Shown here in pieces: positions 53,328 through 63,985 of a stretch of DNA of 64,000 nucleotides. The translations under genes were made by a program, and so were the position numbers. The DNA comes from Chionoecetes opilio. Its lineage: Eukaryota; Arthropoda; Malacostraca; Decapoda; Majidae. Within the stretch, counting starts at the first letter, position 1. Every line of letters starts with the position of its first letter. The stretch spans positions 61,373 to 125,372 of the forward strand of contig JACEEZ010012893.1 of assembly GCA_016584305.1 (NCBI GenBank), written 5' to 3'. A model generated the notes under the pieces. That model did not search any database. It was not told the origin of the DNA and saw only the letters and a program-made list of their open reading frames with translations.

Positions 53328-53545
53328 AAAATTTACTTTAAACAGAAAATTCTCATTTAACGTGATATGGTTATGACATTTCAAAAGCACTTATTTTCAT
53401 TTCAAGTTCAACGTACTTATGATTATATTAATAAGTATATGAAAGGGATTTTCAAGTGACGCGCCTTGAAGAGACTCCGTCGAGTAGTGGGGCGGAGCTT
53501 AGCAGGTCCTATCCGCAGTTCAAATATTATGTGCCCGGGACAAAC
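53328..53545. other. AT-rich spacer
   Basis: No feature recognised before the first minisatellite remnant. Confidence 0.4.
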
Positions 53546-53562
53546 CAATCACCAGTCATTAC
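53545..53562 (+). repeat. First remnant of the ~46-bp minisatellite
   Basis: CCAATCACCAGTCATTAC matches the end of the unit seen at 54470-54630. The rest of the array continues after the element at 53563-54468. Confidence 0.75.
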
Positions 53563-53848
53563 TATATATAGAGAGAGATCGGATAAAAATGTTGTTATTT
53601 AGGCCATTTTAGGTTTTTTCTATGTTATGTATTTTCACCAAAATATGTGATAGAAAAAAAAAAAAAAGGGTTCTAATCAGTGCTTTATTTCCGTGAAAGA
53701 TGCGGAAAACAAAATCAGAAGTGAACACAACCATCCGCACCAGGGTGACAGGGGTGGATTCCCCCTGAAATCTATTGACATTTCAAAACACTAGCCTTAT
53801 ATAATACTGAATGATCAGCAAGCCATAAACTGAAATTATGTACTACAT

Positions 53849-53853
53849 ATAGC

Positions 53854-53890
<37 letters not shown>
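53849..53890. repeat. Poly(A) run
   Basis: About 32 consecutive A after GCTATA; possible tail of a retroposed fragment or slippage site. Confidence 0.85.
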
Positions 53891-53892
<2 letters not shown>

Positions 53893-54042
53893 AAAGGAAC
53901 ATATGATTAACTTTTTGAATTAGCTAATGATTCCCCCCCGAAATGAAATTCTGGCTACAGACCTGTATACAAAACATAAACGATTGTAAAAGCAATTTGT
54001 AACCATGATTTTGTTAAGATTTTCTTCTGTACGACGCTGTCG

Positions 54043-54307
54043 TGTCTGTCCACTGATGGGTCAGACTGACAGCGGTATTTCAGTCTTTTGATTTATGTCT
54101 AATTATTTCAGTTACAAATAATTTCAGTATTTAGTTATATAAAGCGGAAAATATTATTTTCTGTCGGTGATGCAGTGCACGGTATGTACCCGTTACCCCT
54201 GGCATCATTCACCAAAATCTGCTAACTTTTAACTCATTTCTAATAATTAGACATAAATCAGAAGACTGAAATACCGCTGTCAGTCTAACCCATCAGTGGA
54301 CAGACAG
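54043..54307. mobile_element. MITE with ~65-bp inverted repeats (MITE-4)
   Basis: Arms 54043-54107 and 54243-54307 are inverted copies differing at about two positions, sharing TGTCTGTCCACTGATGGGT, GACAGCGGTATTTCAGTCTT and TTTATGTCTAATTATT. The spacer is about 133 bp and non-coding. It lies inside the hAT-like element at 53563-54468 and may be its internal palindrome or a later insertion. Confidence 0.85.
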
Positions 54308-54468
54308 AACATGAAGTTATCACTTGCAGAGATTGGATAAAAATGTTGTTATTTAGGCCATTTTAGGTACATATCTAGCAAAAATCTTAATTTTGTTTTT
54401 TTTGCAAAAATAAAAGTTTTATGTGAAAAAATATGTTTTATGTACTTCACATATTATCCCGATCTCTG

Positions 54469-54632
54469 GTCATTACACAGGCCGATCTCTCCACTCAGTC
54501 ACCGCAATGACCAGTCACACACATTACACAGGCCTATCCCTCCAATCAGTCTCCGTCAATCACCAGTCATAACACAGGCTGATCCCTATGTTTAGTCCCC
54601 GCCAATCACCAGTCATAACACGAACTGGTTTG
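54469..54632 (+). repeat. Minisatellite, ~46-bp units
   Basis: About 3.5 units of the form CCAATCACCAGTCATAACAC then AGGCCGATCCCTCCACTCAG and TCCCCG. Further blocks lie at 54977-55012, 55378-55500 and 59186-59345. The same array appears split by several insertions. Confidence 0.9.
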
Positions 54633-54976
54633 CGAGATCGGCAGTAGAGTGGTTAGCGTCTCCGAATGGTGTACTCGGTGACCCGAGTTCGAACCCCGAT
54701 GAAGGCTAATATCCACTTAAGATTATTCTGCAACCGTCGAGTGGCCTAAGAACACCCACATGCTGCCCATTAACTCTAACTTCGATTGCGAGTGCATCGG
54801 AGGACACAGGAGGGTGGCATGAGCTTCCAATCACAGGCGTCACTATGAAAATCCTGCCTGCGCCACCACGGGCGAGAACCAACCATCATATAGTCCTCGA
54901 GTGAGCCTCCAGGGCCTACCATCCAAGCCCTGGAGGTCACTGCCTACAGGCGCTATAGGCACAAATGTAAAAAAAA
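54633..54976 (+). mobile_element. tRNA-derived SINE, family A, copy 5
   Basis: A full-length copy with head AGTAGAGTGGTTAGCG, B-box GAGTTCGAACCCC, standard body and short A tail (54967-54974). It is inserted in the ~46-bp minisatellite, which resumes at 54977. Confidence 0.93.
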
Positions 54977-55012
54977 GCTGATCCTTCCACTCAGTCCCCG
55001 CCAATCACCAGG
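54977..55012 (+). repeat. Minisatellite remnant
   Basis: One partial unit (GCTGATCCTTCCACTCAG, then CCCCGCCAATCACCAG) after the SINE. Confidence 0.85.
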
Positions 55013-55377
55013 GATGCGTTTAGTAGCGGTCACCCACCCGCACCCTTCATAGTGAACGATACTGAACGCTTCACAATACACAATGCTACCAAGATAGTAG
55101 TCCCAAAATTTAAACTCTGTGATGTCCTTAGTGCAGAATAACTTGGATGCCCCGTTTTGATGTAGATAAGTTATGGGCAGCAGAAATTTGATATTAAGGA
55201 GGCAAGGGGCTTCTTTTATTTTTGTTTACACCCCCTTTATTTGGCGCGGTGCAATCGGGGCGACCAATTCCCCTGGGCGAGTGGGGGGGTAGCGTGCGTA
55301 GGCTTTCCCCTATTTTTGACATCCCGTGTCCCCTCCATGCGCACGCGTGAGCGTTGCACTACTGAACGAAGCCCAGT
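55013..55377. other. Unclassified insertion in the minisatellite
   Basis: 365 bp that break the minisatellite. It contains homopolymer-rich sequence and an 89-codon frame without recognised domain. Termini are not obviously inverted. Confidence 0.5.
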
Positions 55378-55500
55378 TATGACAAAGGCAGATCCCTCCA
55401 CTCAGTCTGCGCCAATCACCAGTCACAACACAGGCGAATCCTTCCACCTAATCCCCGCCAATCACCAGCATAAAAACACAAACCGTCCCTCCCTCAGTTC
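55378..55500 (+). repeat. Minisatellite remnant
   Basis: About 2.5 units including GATCCCTCCACTCAGTCTGC and CCAATCACCAGTCACAACAC. Confidence 0.87.
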
Positions 55501-55525
55501 CCCCAATTAGTCCGGCATAGGGGAA

Positions 55526-57475
55526 AGATGGGGGACATCCCCGGATAAAAGCACCAAAATTTTTTCAGGCACTCTACAGGCCCCTAAGCTAGTTTTTGGA
55601 GGGGAGACAATATCCCCACTCAGTGGCTATAAAACGTTTTTTTTTATTATTTTGACTTTTCCCGCATGTGGAAATTAGGGTAAAGGGGGTTTTTTTAAAA
55701 GAATATCATAAGGATAATTTTTTTTTTGGAGCAATTATTTTTTATTATTTTTTAAAAACTCCAGAACAAAAATTTTCCCAATATGGCTGTAAAAAAAAAA
55801 ACATAAAATAAGTAATAGTGTTATAGTGATTATATTATTAAACAAAATTATACTTTTTGGAGCCCCCGGGTCATAACTGACACTCGGGCCCAAGTCAGCA
55901 TCGGGGTAACAATTTTTCTTGCCCTATCTGCGTGTGGGGTTCAGGCCAATTAGGTGGTAGGGGGGGCTCAATTTCCCAAGAAGTCGTGACGTGTTTGGTA
56001 TTTGTTTGTCCTTTGGCTCTCTTTTTTGCAGTTGAAGAGTATGACTGTGAGGCAGTGGACAGGGGGGGAAATCTGTGCAGCCTGATTTTTTCAAGTCAGT
56101 CCTTTTCTCAGCATGGTCCCCATCCCTTTTGGGGTTTGGGCTGGAACAGAGTTTTTGGCAGTCGGGGGAAAAGGGAGCCATGAAGTTAAAAACCCAGGAA
56201 CGAAAGAGTTCTCTCGCACAATCCTGGCAGTTTTTCCCAAAATTAGGTCCCCTTCAAGTCATCTCCAGGGCCGTTTCAGCATTGTTGCATCCCTTTTTCA
56301 AAGAAAGAGCACCATTTTTTTTCCACATTTGTCGGGAAATAGGAAAGTGCTTCGGGTTTTGCTCTTTAAAGCAAATTTGTTGACTCACTCCTGATGCCAA
56401 AGTCAGCAGACGACTTTGTGAGATCCCGTGGGAAGCAAATTTGGAAGAGCAATGGCCTTTTCCACCATTCTCTAAAAGTGACCAGCTCAGCAAATGCCTT
56501 GCTGGGGTTTTCTTGTTGGTTTACGGGGCTCTGGGGTTTTCCCCGTTCGATCAGGGACCGGGGAGATTCCCCAGTCCAAACCCAACAGCAAGATGGGACT
56601 TGGCCCCAGGCATGAGGTCACCGACACCCTTCAATCCCGTCAAAAATTGAATCCAAAATTGGGCCTTGACCTAACATTTTCATTGCCCCCAGGTTTTTAA
56701 CTCATGCGGATTCCAACTTCTTGGTGAAAAAAAAGCAGCTGGTCTGTCGAAACATTTTCGTGGACGACGGCATCGGTTTTGGGGGCAGGGGGGATCTCTC
56801 CCTGCTTTTTCGCCCCTTGCCTTTTTTGTGTGTTGAATTTTCTGACATGATTTTTGCCATGTGCAGATTTCCCGACAACTCACCACGTCTGTGGCAGCCA
56901 AAAAGCAAGAGGGACTGGCAGAGCGTTGGTTTTCTAAAAGAGTCCTTTCCCAGGAAGATCCCTAGACAGCTCGCCGACTTGTCCCTCCCGGATTTAAGGG
57001 AAGCGAAGTGGTCAAGGGGTTTTTTCTGGCAGACTGCAACGCTGACCAATCCATCACAGATGGGGCTGGGGCTCTTCAAAATCTGCAACACACAAAACAA
57101 AACAGTTAGCAGAATTGTTGCATCCCTTTAATAAGTACATGTACGAATAAATTAGGTCATACTGTAAACCTAAAAATTTCCCTTTTATAGAACGGTTGTC
57201 CCGGGAAAAATTTTAAAAGTGTGATCTTGAATATAAGAAGGGATGAAAAAAAAAAACAAACTAGTGGATGTATTTCATATCGAATATTTTTTTTTGCCAT
57301 TAAAGGCGAACCCCTTTTTTCATCAAGATTTTTCTAAATGAAAAATTACCGTTATCACAAAAAGGTTCATGGGTTCTGAGTAATTGGATCGTTTGTCTCC
57401 CCCCTCAAAATCAAGCTAGGCCCTGTAGAATGCCTGAACAAAAATTTTGGGGCTTTTATCCGGGATGTCCCATCC
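55526..57475. mobile_element. ~1.95-kb element with ~75-bp inverted ends, contents unidentified
   Basis: Inverted ends share GATGGGACATCCCGGAT (with extra G/C in the left copy), then AAAAGC.CCAAAATTTTT, TTCAGGCA.TCTACAGG and a GGGGAGACAA segment; arms are about 55526-55605 and 57390-57475. Between them are several frames of 70-136 codons on both strands, for example 56721-57131 plus and 57100-56702 minus, none with a motif I recognise. Homopolymer smearing through the region would break a real transposase frame. Superfamily unknown. Confidence 0.7.
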
Positions 57476-57504
57476 TCTTGAAATCTGGGGCCCTTTGCGG
57501 CCCG

Positions 57505-58125
57505 GGCTAAATAGGCAACTACGGTGAATAAAAAGCCCCTTCCAAAATTTCCATACTTTTAATTAGAAGGAAATTGCGGCAACTGGGTGCTAGGACCAAT
57601 ATTTATGTTTTTTTAACCCAAAACAAAGCAATCTAAGTGTGCTTATTTAAAAAATCTGGTTTCACTAATAAAACCAAGGTTTTGAAATTCATTCCATACC
57701 ATAAACTTTGGGTTAAAAGAAATAGTATTTGAAAGTAAAATTTACTCAGTAGGTCCGACAGTTTTAAGGGAACTGTTCGTCAAAATTTTTGGGGTGAAAT
57801 TTTTTCTATTGATGCTGATGCAATATAGTTGGTGCACAAGGGGGAGTATGTTTTCTTATTCCCATATATTTCTCATCTCTTTTAATTTCTACTTTAAAAT
57901 AACATTTCTTTAACCAATGTTCATGGTAGGAAAATGGTATATAAAAAACCATTGGTTTTTTTGTGAAACCTGATTTTCAAATAAGAACACTTAAGTTTCC
58001 CTTTTGGGGTTAAAATAACTCAAATTTTGGGTGCAGCACACAGTTGTCCGCAATTTACCCTTTAATCAAGATGTATGGACTTTGGAACGGGATTTATTAT
58101 TCAGTGTAATTTTCCTATAGTACTT
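57505..58125. mobile_element. Foldback element / diverged inverted repeat, ~620 bp
   Basis: 57505-57735 and 57885-58125 are inverted relatives at roughly 70-75 percent by eye. Shared segments include AAATTGCGG, TTTTAACCC, AAGTGTGCTTATTT-like, TCTGGTTTCAC and CCATAC.TTTAATTA. The spacer is about 150 bp. No coding frame. Confidence 0.72.
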
Positions 58126-59185
58126 TTTTGGTTAAGGCTTGGGGAAATAGATATACATCCCGCAAAAATTTTAAATTTTCCAAATTTTTTCTTTTGGGAT
58201 CTGGGAGTTTTTCATAAAAAGAGTGGTTGTTTTCAAAAATTTTATTAAAAATTCTTATAATTATTAAAGTGGTTTGTGCCCTTATAATGCGGTAACAACA
58301 TATTTGTAAGTTTTGATGAGGGGCCAATACTAACGGTTTATCGGTTTTACACATGTGTTAAATATTTTTTGACCTAGTTTTTTTCAAATACCCCAGTGGT
58401 CCCCAGAAAAAGGTATTTAAAAAAAAAAGGGGTTTTTTTGCCCCAGATCGTTGCCCCAAAAAACCAGACCCAAAACCAAAAAAAAATTTTGATCTTTTAA
58501 AGCAAAAAAATTGCTAATTGATTTAACACAAATCTATGATTTCGGTGGTGGAGTTCATATAAGGAATACTATTAATAGAGTTCCTTAGTCGTGCTACTTA
58601 TTTCCCCATACATAAAGATTCTTTCATGGTTATAAGGTTGGTAATTTTGAAATATAAGCGTTTACGGGATAATCTGTAAATAAAAAACTTAGACTAAATT
58701 AAATCTTATTTTTTTCTCAGATAGTGAATAGTTCCCGCATACATAGTTAAGGACGAAACATAACCTTCTTTTCCCCAATTGTTTTCCTTTCCCCGAGCCC
58801 CGTCGGGGAAAAACCCTAATATCTTTGACGAAAATCTTTATTTGTTGTTGTCATAACTTTGCTGGTGATCACTGGGAGTATTCAAATAAAGTTATAGATC
58901 AAGAAATATACCGTACATACACATGTGTAAAACCGATATATATTCATCCCTTGACCACATCTTGACTTATGACCACATCAACAAAACTTCACAAAATATG
59001 GGTTACCCATTTTTAAGGCAGAAAATAAATTTTAAAAGAATTAAAAAAATATGAAATAAAAAATGTTTTGAACAACCATTCGTATATGAGCAATCTCCAA
59101 TGGCCACAAAACAAATTCGGAAATAAAAATTCTAGCGGTATGTAGTATCTATTATCCCTTAAATCCTTAACCAAAACGGTCCTAT
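58126..59185. other. AT-rich, no gene recognised
   Basis: Homopolymer-rich to about 58830; short frames only (60-79 codons) on the minus strand. Nothing supported. Confidence 0.45.
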
Positions 59186-59345
59186 TACCAGTCACAACAC
59201 AAGCTAATCCCTTATCTCAGTCCCTGCCAATCACCAGTCATAACAAAGGCCGATCATTTCACTCAATACCCGCCAATCATCAGTCATAACAAAGTCCAAT
59301 CCCTACATTTAGTTCCCGCAAATTATATTTATCACTCATAACACA
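59186..59345 (+). repeat. Minisatellite block, ~46-bp units
   Basis: About 3.5 diverged units with CCAATCACCAGTCATAAC, AATCATCAGTCATAACAAAG and CACTCATAACACA. The ZMYM1-like hAT begins immediately after it. Confidence 0.85.
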
Positions 59346-60271
59346 CAGTGCCGGATTAAGCCTCGGCTGGCCCTAAGGCACATTTTGAAATTTTTGAGAT
59401 TGGCCTGAACAATTTAAATTAGATCTCGGGCTCATGGAAATGGACCCCAGACAAAAGATGAACTGATTCAAGAACAAAATATTTAATACAAAAAAGACAA
59501 ATATTTAATGTGAAAAGAAACTGGTTATTTAATCCCTCTATACAATTTGCAGTGTATTTTGCATATATATGCATGACAAAACTCGTACAGATTTGGCACT
59601 TTGCTTTACAGTTTACTAGACATTAGATCAGTGATTCTCAAAATGTGCGCCGCGGCGCACTTGTGCGCCGTGGGAATCCCCTAGGTGCGCCGCGTAATTT
59701 TTCATAGATATGGGTATTTTGCGCTTTGAAGTCGCAGTTTTTGTTTTTTATATTGAAGATGGAAAATCGTAAATGAATGAGTTAATATGTAACTAGGCAG
59801 GTAGAGGCAAGGTCCTTTTAATAATATTATAAGTACTTTAGGTAGATGGATAAAGTAAGAAATAGAGAATAAATAAATAAGTTATTCATGCTTAAAAAAA
59901 ATACTTCCCGCTTCCACCACAATACGTGTTGAACGAGTACTGTACACGTACTGTACCAGTCTGAGTCGCAGCCTGCTGGTGTTACTGAGTTACCAACTTA
60001 CTAGTTTTATCACGTGTTCATGGGAATTGTTTTTAGCGACATATAAAAGGAAAAAGGATAATGAATAGAAATTGATGCATACGTATATCAGTAGGCTTTA
60101 TGCAAGTTTGACTGTTTGACGTGATTTACGTGAACCCCGATCGATAAATAACATGTATAATTTGGCAACACACGTAGGCAGAGCGTTGGGTAGGCACCTC
60201 CCGTGGTCAGTGTAGCCGTGAGCCTCAGTAAGTATCGCTGTTGTGGTGTTAATGAGGTCCAAGCTTAAAAA

Positions 60272-62375
60272 ATGGATAAGTACCTCATTAAAAAGCGAAA
60301 GTGTACTGAAGGCAATAGCGGTGAAGTCGCAGTTGATCATGAATCAAAACGTAAATGTGTCAAAGGCACCGAAGGCGAAGTAACAGTAATAACTGTTGAA
60401 AGTGAGTCCTCTCGTCCAGACCCTAGTGTGGAAAGTGAAGAAAGTGATGTGACAGTTGAAAATGAGCATAGTCGTTCAGGTCCGTGCTGGCAAAGTGAAG
60501 TGACAGTTGAAAGTGACTAGTCGTGCAGGTCCGAGCGGGCAAAGAGAAGTGACAGATGAAAGTGAGTTTTGTCATCCAGGTCTGAGCGTGGTCAAAACGA
60601 CGACACGTGCCAGCAAAAGTAACCGCAGTAAGTCATTTCGCCTGTATAACGACAGTTATCTTGGACTTGGGTTCACTTGCTGTGATGATGAAAATGGTCC
60701 AAAGCCAAAATGTGTTGTTTGCAGCATTGAGCTATCAAATGAATCTATGACTCCTATGAAAATGAAGAGACATTTAACAACAAAACATAATCACCTCTCT
60801 CAGAAGCCTATAGATTACTTTAAAAGACTCTTGAAAGATAACAAACAACAAAGGCTTGGGTTTGAGAAAAAGGTGAAGGTGGCTGAAAAGGCACAGAAAG
60901 CAAGCTATTTAGTGGCAGAGCATACAGCAAAACAAATGAAACCCCATTCAATTGCAGTCATATTTCCTTCCAGCTTGCTGTGCTGTGATGAAAACATTGT
61001 TTGGGGATGAGGCTGTAAAGGAAGTGAAAAAAATTCACCTCTCCGACGACACAATTGGTAGACGAATCAAGGACATGTCGTCTGATATTGAAAAAAGTGT
61101 GTGTGAACTCGTGAAAGGTAAAATGTATGCTTTACAAGTGGATGAATCAACAGACATTGGAGGAAAAGCTCAGTTACTAGTGTTCATCCGTTATGTTGCT
61201 GATAACAAAATAACTGAACATTTCTTGTGCTGCAAAGAACTGGTGCAAACCACAGGACAGGAGATATTTTCTACAGTGACAGAATACTTGAAAGAAAAGG
61301 ACTTGTCATGGAAATTATGTGTAGGAATTTGCACAGATGGCTGTCCATCCATGGTGGGATCGGTAAAAGGTTTTGTATCCTTAGTCAAGAAGGAGAACCC
61401 AGATTTGATTACTAACCATTGTTTCTTGCACCGTGAAGCTCTTGTTGCTAAAACACTCGGACAAGAATTAAAGTTTGTTCTTGATGATGTGAAAATGGTA
61501 AACTTTCTTAAAAGCAGATCAAAGCAGTCAAGACTATTTTCCATTCTTTATGAAGAAATGGGATCTCCTCACGAAGGTCTTCTCCTCCACACAGAAGTCC
61601 GGTGGTTATCAAGAGGCAAAGTGTTATCCCGGGTGCATGAACTGAGAGAGGAAATGCTCCTTTTCTTTACCCTTGAGGAGAAAACTGAATTCTGCGAATT
61701 ACTTGCTGATGAAATTTGGAGTGCAAAATTATGCTACTTGGCAGACATATTTGAACATCTGAACAAGGTTAATGCAAGTATGCAAGGAAGAAATGAAAAT
61801 ATGATAACATCTTCTGACAAAATTAAAACCTTGGTAGAAAAAATAGGCTCTGGAATGAAAGGGTGAGTGAAGGCAAGATTGACATGTTTCAAAAGACTGC
61901 TGAAGCTAAATATACAGACATTGTTCCACTCATTAAGCAGCACCTTAAAAGCCTAGGAAGGAACATAGAAAAATATTTCACAAATATATCTGTTGAAAGT
62001 TATGACTGGCTGAGAAATCCATTCGTTCACGATCCCTTGAGCAAGCCACAACTTAGCATCCTTGAAGAAGAGGAACTAATCAACATCCATAATGACCGCA
62101 CACTAAAACTGCAATATCTGGATATGACATTAGAAAGCTTCTGGATTCAAATGGAAAACGAACACCCACATATATCCAAAAGGGCCCAGAAAATACTCTT
62201 GCAATTTTCAACCTCATATCTGTGTGAACTGGGATTCGCAGCCCTCACAAATATAAAAACTATGAAAAGGAATAAATTGCTGGCTGTTGAAGAGGAAATG
62301 AGAGTGTGTCTGTCAACTGTCCCTCTTAACATAGAGCGGATATGCAACTCCAGGCAGGCACACGTGTCCCACTGA
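60272..62375 (+). pseudogene. hAT transposase, ZBED5/SCAND3-like, three frameshifts
   Basis: Four overlapping plus-strand frames make one transposase: 60272-60520 (acidic N-terminus with repeats of VTVESE type), 60507-60960 (BED-type zinc finger: CVVCSIELSNESM..KMKRHLTTKHN), 60952-61850 (catalytic core: LQVDESTDIGGKAQLLVFIR, CVGICTDGCPSMVGSVKGF, NHCFLHREALVAK, TEVRWLSRGKVLSRVHELRE) and 61850-62375 (WNERVSEGKIDMF, then the dimerisation region FSTSYLCELGFAALTNIKTM). This is the family domesticated in vertebrates as ZBED5, FAM200 and SCAND3. DDE-type aspartates in DESTDI and CTDG are kept. Frameshifts near 60515, 60955 and 61850 would prevent a full product unless they are sequencing errors. Confidence 0.9.
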
Positions 62376-62437
62376 TCAGGTATGTTATTGTTGTAACAGT
62401 AGTTTATTTACACATTATTTCCTTATGTCCATTCCTG

Positions 62438-62440
<3 letters not shown>

Positions 62441-62499
<59 letters not shown>

Positions 62500-62522
62500 G
62501 ATATATATATATATATATATAT
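62441..62522. repeat. (TA)n microsatellite
   Basis: About 80 bp of TA with three small interruptions, in the 3' part of the nested hAT. Confidence 0.95.
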
Positions 62523-62594
62523 AGCTGCTGCGCCGCCCAAAACCAAGATATAATCTAGTGCGCCGCCGTCCAGTGAAGTTTGAGAACCTCTGCG

Positions 62595-63519
62595 CGCTTT
62601 TACAACTGCAAACTTTTCAATTACGGAACTGAAGTCCAGTTCTTGGAGCAAATCACTTTCAATGCACAAAAGGGCCAACGCACCAAGACGCTGTTGATCC
62701 ATGGTAGCTAGAACGCTTCACATCTTTGATTATCTTTAGCTGCGAAAATTACCGTTCTCCTGAACAATTGGTGGCCATCAGTTTTAAGTATATTCGGAGA
62801 GTCACCTCAGTGTTTGGAAAGGCTGCATGAACTCCAGTGGTATGCAGCAGCACAAATATATGCTGTGCACACCCTGTTGAGGGGGAACTTGAGGGCAGTT
62901 GGTCTTTAATTATACCAGCAAATTAACTGACGGAACTCTGACGCAAAATCAGTATTCAGATCCTTGTGATACACACTGACAAGCCCTGTAATAGTAGTGT
63001 TGATATCCTCGTCGGTCACAGAGTCAAACTCTGTCAGAACGCCACACCGCTACAGCACTACAAAATACGCCTCTATGCGTTTCTGCAATGCAATTCGCAG
63101 TTGGACAATGATGACATAAAATGTAATAACTTTGAACTTTGGTTGGCCCGTCATCACTTCTGTTGCATCAGTAGCATTTCCATAATTGACACGCTTCTAA
63201 CGCTTGGGAATTTGCCGACTTTCGGATTTGTAAGTGCTGTTACCACAGCGATCACATGCTTGTTGCTCATAGAGATCAAAATTTAAAGTTAAAACTCATT
63301 CAAACTCTTCAGCAGACCAATAGCCGGTGTTCTATGGTGGCACTTTGCAACAACTTGTTGCAGTAGTTGAAGCTCTGCAAAATATCATTCCAATGTTCAT
63401 ACATCAGGGCAACTTCTATGGTGCCCATCTTTTCTGCCAAAGAATTCGCCTCATTTCGTGTCTTCCTGTTCTGATTTTCATCTGCAGAGATCTCTTCGAG
63501 AGCATTCGGCAGGATGTAT
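62595..63519 (-). pseudogene. hAT transposase C-terminal half, ZMYM1-like
   Basis: On the minus strand the C-terminal dimerisation region is recognisable: a GERSFSQLKIIKNVKRSTMD-like stretch in broken frames (about 62790-62700), then MDQQRLGALALLCIESDLLQ and ELDFSSVIEKFAVVKARR (62702-62593). Further upstream, LYEHWNDILQ-like and a linker lie near 63430-63360. These match the hAT family with a TTF zinc finger found in ZMYM1-related transposases. The C-terminal codons stop at the border of the nested hAT. Several stops and frameshifts. Confidence 0.78.
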
Positions 63520-63734
63520 ATAGTGACGCCAGTGATTAGAGGCTCATGCCGCCCCCTTGTGTCCTCCGATGCACTCGCAATCGGAGTTAGAGTTAATGAG
63601 CAGCATATGGGTGTTCTTAGGCCACTCGACGGTGCAGAAAGATTTTAAGTGGAGTTATGGTTCTCACTCGGGATCGAACTCGAGTCACCGAGAACGCCAC
63701 TCGGAGACGCTAACCACTCTGCTACCGCCTCCCC
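63520..63734 (-). mobile_element. tRNA-derived SINE, family A, copy 6 (truncated)
   Basis: Head and proximal body only: ends CTACCGCCTCCCC at 63734 and includes GGCCACTCGACGGTGC and GATGCACTCGCAATCGGAG. The tail half is missing at 63520, where transposase sequence resumes. Confidence 0.9.
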
Positions 63735-63739
63735 AGATT

Positions 63740-63985
63740 GCTTATCAACTCGACCGGCATCAGCACTCCGCTGACAAAATGTTAGAACTGATTATATGTG
63801 CTTTGGGCTGATTTCATGGGCTTTCGAGTACTGGGACGTTTTCTTTCAATCAGTAAATCCCGAGCCAGAAAGCTGTGCACCTCTGTCAGAGGAAAACAGT
63901 GCATGGAAAACAGAAAACGCAAGCTTTGGCAGGAGAATAAACAAGTAAGCCAATCACGATCAGCTACCTCCCTATTTGGCAAAAC
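63740..63985 (-). pseudogene. TTF-type zinc finger region of the ZMYM1-like hAT transposase
   Basis: A minus-strand frame reads REVADRDWLTCLFSC, with FSMHCFPLTEVHSFLARD following. Shifted frames give the expected RDWLxYSP...CFPCxxF pattern of the TTF zinc finger that opens ZMYM1-like transposases. A frameshift follows. The N-terminus lies beyond the window. Confidence 0.65.

Larger units (their letters stand above)
53575..54368 (+). repeat. Direct repeat pair (53575-53614 and 54329-54368)
   Basis: Forty base pairs beginning GAGATCGGATAAAAATG recur with one mismatch, 754 bp apart. They correspond to two copies of the hAT-like left end. Confidence 0.9.
53563..54468. mobile_element. hAT-like element with GTCATTAC target duplication
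   Basis: GTCATTAC occurs at 53555-53562 and 54469-54476. The right end in complement reads CAGAGATCGGGATAATATG. The left end carries GAGAGATCGGATAAAAATG preceded by TATATATA. The duplication sits inside a continuous minisatellite unit, so excising the element restores the array. An 8-bp duplication with T at position 2 and A at position 7 fits hAT. A second copy of the left end (CAGAGATTGGATAAAAATG) lies inside at 54327. Confidence 0.82.
59629..62592 (+). mobile_element. ZBED/Buster-like hAT transposon nested in another hAT
   Basis: The left end CAGTGATTCTCAAA and the complement of the right end CAGAGGTTCTCAAAC form hAT-type inverted repeats 2964 bp apart, with GCGCCGCGGCGCAC and GTGCGCCGCC subterminal motifs. 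The transposase is inside on the same strand. The 8 bp outside each end (CATTAGAT, CGCGCTTT) do not match, so the target duplication has been lost or one flank rearranged. Confidence 0.88.

Noticed and set aside
56702..57131. Overlapping 130-codon frames on both strands as an unknown transposase
   Set aside because: No catalytic motif can be seen and the sequence is likely error-prone, so I describe the TIR element without naming a gene.
60098..60340. Minus-strand 80-codon frame upstream of the hAT transposase
   Set aside because: It overlaps the 5' region and start of the transposase on the other strand and shows no domain.
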